Shown in pieces: positions 32,126 to 32,773 of a DNA stretch of 32,773 bases (the first letter of the stretch is position 1; every line of letters begins with the position of its first letter). The translations under genes and the position numbers were made by a program. A model generated the notes under the pieces. The model was not told the DNA's origin. It did not search any database and worked only from the letters and a program-made list of their open reading frames with translations. Location of the stretch: the NCBI GenBank assembly GCA_910588365.1, contig CAJUQS010000045.1, positions 1 to 32,773 on the forward strand. Reading direction: 5' to 3'. This stretch comes from an uncultured Oscillospiraceae bacterium (lineage in GTDB: Bacteria > Bacillota > Clostridia > Oscillospirales > Oscillospiraceae).

Positions 32126-32773
32126 TCAGGACTTGGTCAATTCATTGATATCCGGCTTCTGCAGGATTTCCGTGATGCGGATGCCGAAGTTGTCGTCAAT
32201 TATCACCACGTCGCCCCGGGCGATGCACTGCCCGTTGACCAGCAGATCCACCTGGTCGCCCGCCAGCTTGTCGAGCACCACCAGGGAGCCCTTGGAGAAG
32301 GCGATGATGTCCTGAATCTTCCGCCGTGTGCGGCCGATCTCCACCGCCACCTCCAGGGAGACGTTCATGATCAGATCCAGGTTCTGCTTCTGCTCCTCAG
32401 GCAGCTTGGCCTCCGGATCCAGATCCCGCATCTGAACGGGCCGGGTGTTGATGACCTTGGGCTCCGGCGGCTGGGACTGGGGCGGCTGCTGGGGCGGGTA
32501 CATATAGTAGGGCGGATAGCCCGGATAGGGGGGGTAGGGATAGCCGCCCTGGGGCATCGGGGGATAGCCGGGCTGCTGCTCCCCGGCCGCCGCCATGGGG
32601 GGCGTCGCCTGCTGCGCCGCCGGAGCGGGAGCGGGCCCGGGTGCCGGGGCGGCGGGTGCGGGGGCCGGGGGAATGCCGCCGGCCATCAGCCGCTCGATCT
32701 CCTCCTGGCTCATGGTGCCGCCGGAGGACGCCGCGGGCGCGGGGGCCGGCGCGGGAGCGTCGGGGACGCCGCC
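32126..32773 (-). CDS. fliY: Flagellar motor switch protein FliY/FliN, 5' end outside the window
   Basis: Partial protein of 215 visible residues. The C-terminal FliN/SpoA domain is clear (about 135-215: LIMNVSLEVAVEIGRTRRK, GSLVVLDKLAGDQVDLLVNG, IDDNFGIRITEIL). Before it come a Pro/Ala stretch, a Pro/Tyr/Gly-rich linker at about 69-105, and MSQEEIERLMAGG, a motif of FliM/FliY/FliN N-termini. The ATG of that motif (32713) has no ribosome site, and the frame stays open to the window edge, so the real start and any CheC-like domain lie beyond. FliY would dephosphorylate CheY-P in the C-ring; a FliN-only protein is the alternative. Confidence 0.85.
   Translation of the reverse strand, partial: GGVPDAPAPAPAPAASSGGTMSQEEIERLMAGGIPPAPAPAAPAPGPAPAPAAQQATPPMAAAGEQQPGYPPMPQGGYPYPPYPGYPPYYMYPPQQPPQSQPPEPKVINTRPVQMRDLDPEAKLPEEQKQNLDLIMNVSLEVAVEIGRTRRKIQDIIAFSKGSLVVLDKLAGDQVDLLVNGQCIARGDVVIIDDNFGIRITEILQKPDINELTKS

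Overview
The window is a high-GC, mostly minus-strand segment of a motile, Gram-positive type anaerobe. GC-rich coding, long overlapping operons, AGGAGG-type ribosome sites, lipoprotein signals, CheC/CheD/CheV chemotaxis, an MCP and a Bacillus/Clostridia-style flagellar order all point to Clostridia. An Oscillospiraceae-like gut bacterium is my best guess; this is inference from gene content, not a phylogenetic result.

Positions 1-7000 are accessory. A terminator from a gene outside the window is followed by a small MITE-like element. Then come two divergently transcribed ABC export systems. The minus-strand one is an XRE/AbrB regulator, an ATPase and a permease (348-2195). The plus-strand one is a YtrA-type GntR regulator, two membrane proteins, an ATPase and a large exported protein (2486-6862). 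The GntR promoter is near-consensus and carries a tandem 27-bp repeat that looks like an operator. A 530-bp block full of perfect hairpins splits this second operon, and its ATPase has an in-frame UAG.

Positions 7000-12300 hold a lipoprotein, thioredoxin, an unusual cell-wall amidase with an SH3 domain, a 59-residue YjfB-like motility gene with a likely sigma-D promoter, and a second lipoprotein downstream of a large FtsA-like protein with three C-terminal repeats and a Glu-Pro-Ala linker.

Positions 12300-20500 hold an MCP, an FtsE-like ATPase with no FtsX beside it, and the filament-cap operon fliD-fliS-fliT-like. Divergent from fliD are a ParA-type ATPase and a protein joining a long Pro-Glu repeat to a ComFB domain.

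Positions 20507-32773 are one long minus-strand flagellar/chemotaxis operon, read as fliY/N (cut by the window edge), cheY, fliO, fliP, fliQ, fliR, flhB, flhA, fliA, two flgF/flgG-type rod genes, cheC, cheD, cheV and a degenerate EAL-HDOD protein. It encodes the C-ring output, the export gate, the late sigma factor, rod parts and the CheY-P adaptation branch. FlhF and FlhG, usually found between flhA and fliA, are absent there; the ParA/ComFB pair is a candidate replacement. No tRNA, rRNA, CRISPR array or complete insertion sequence was seen.
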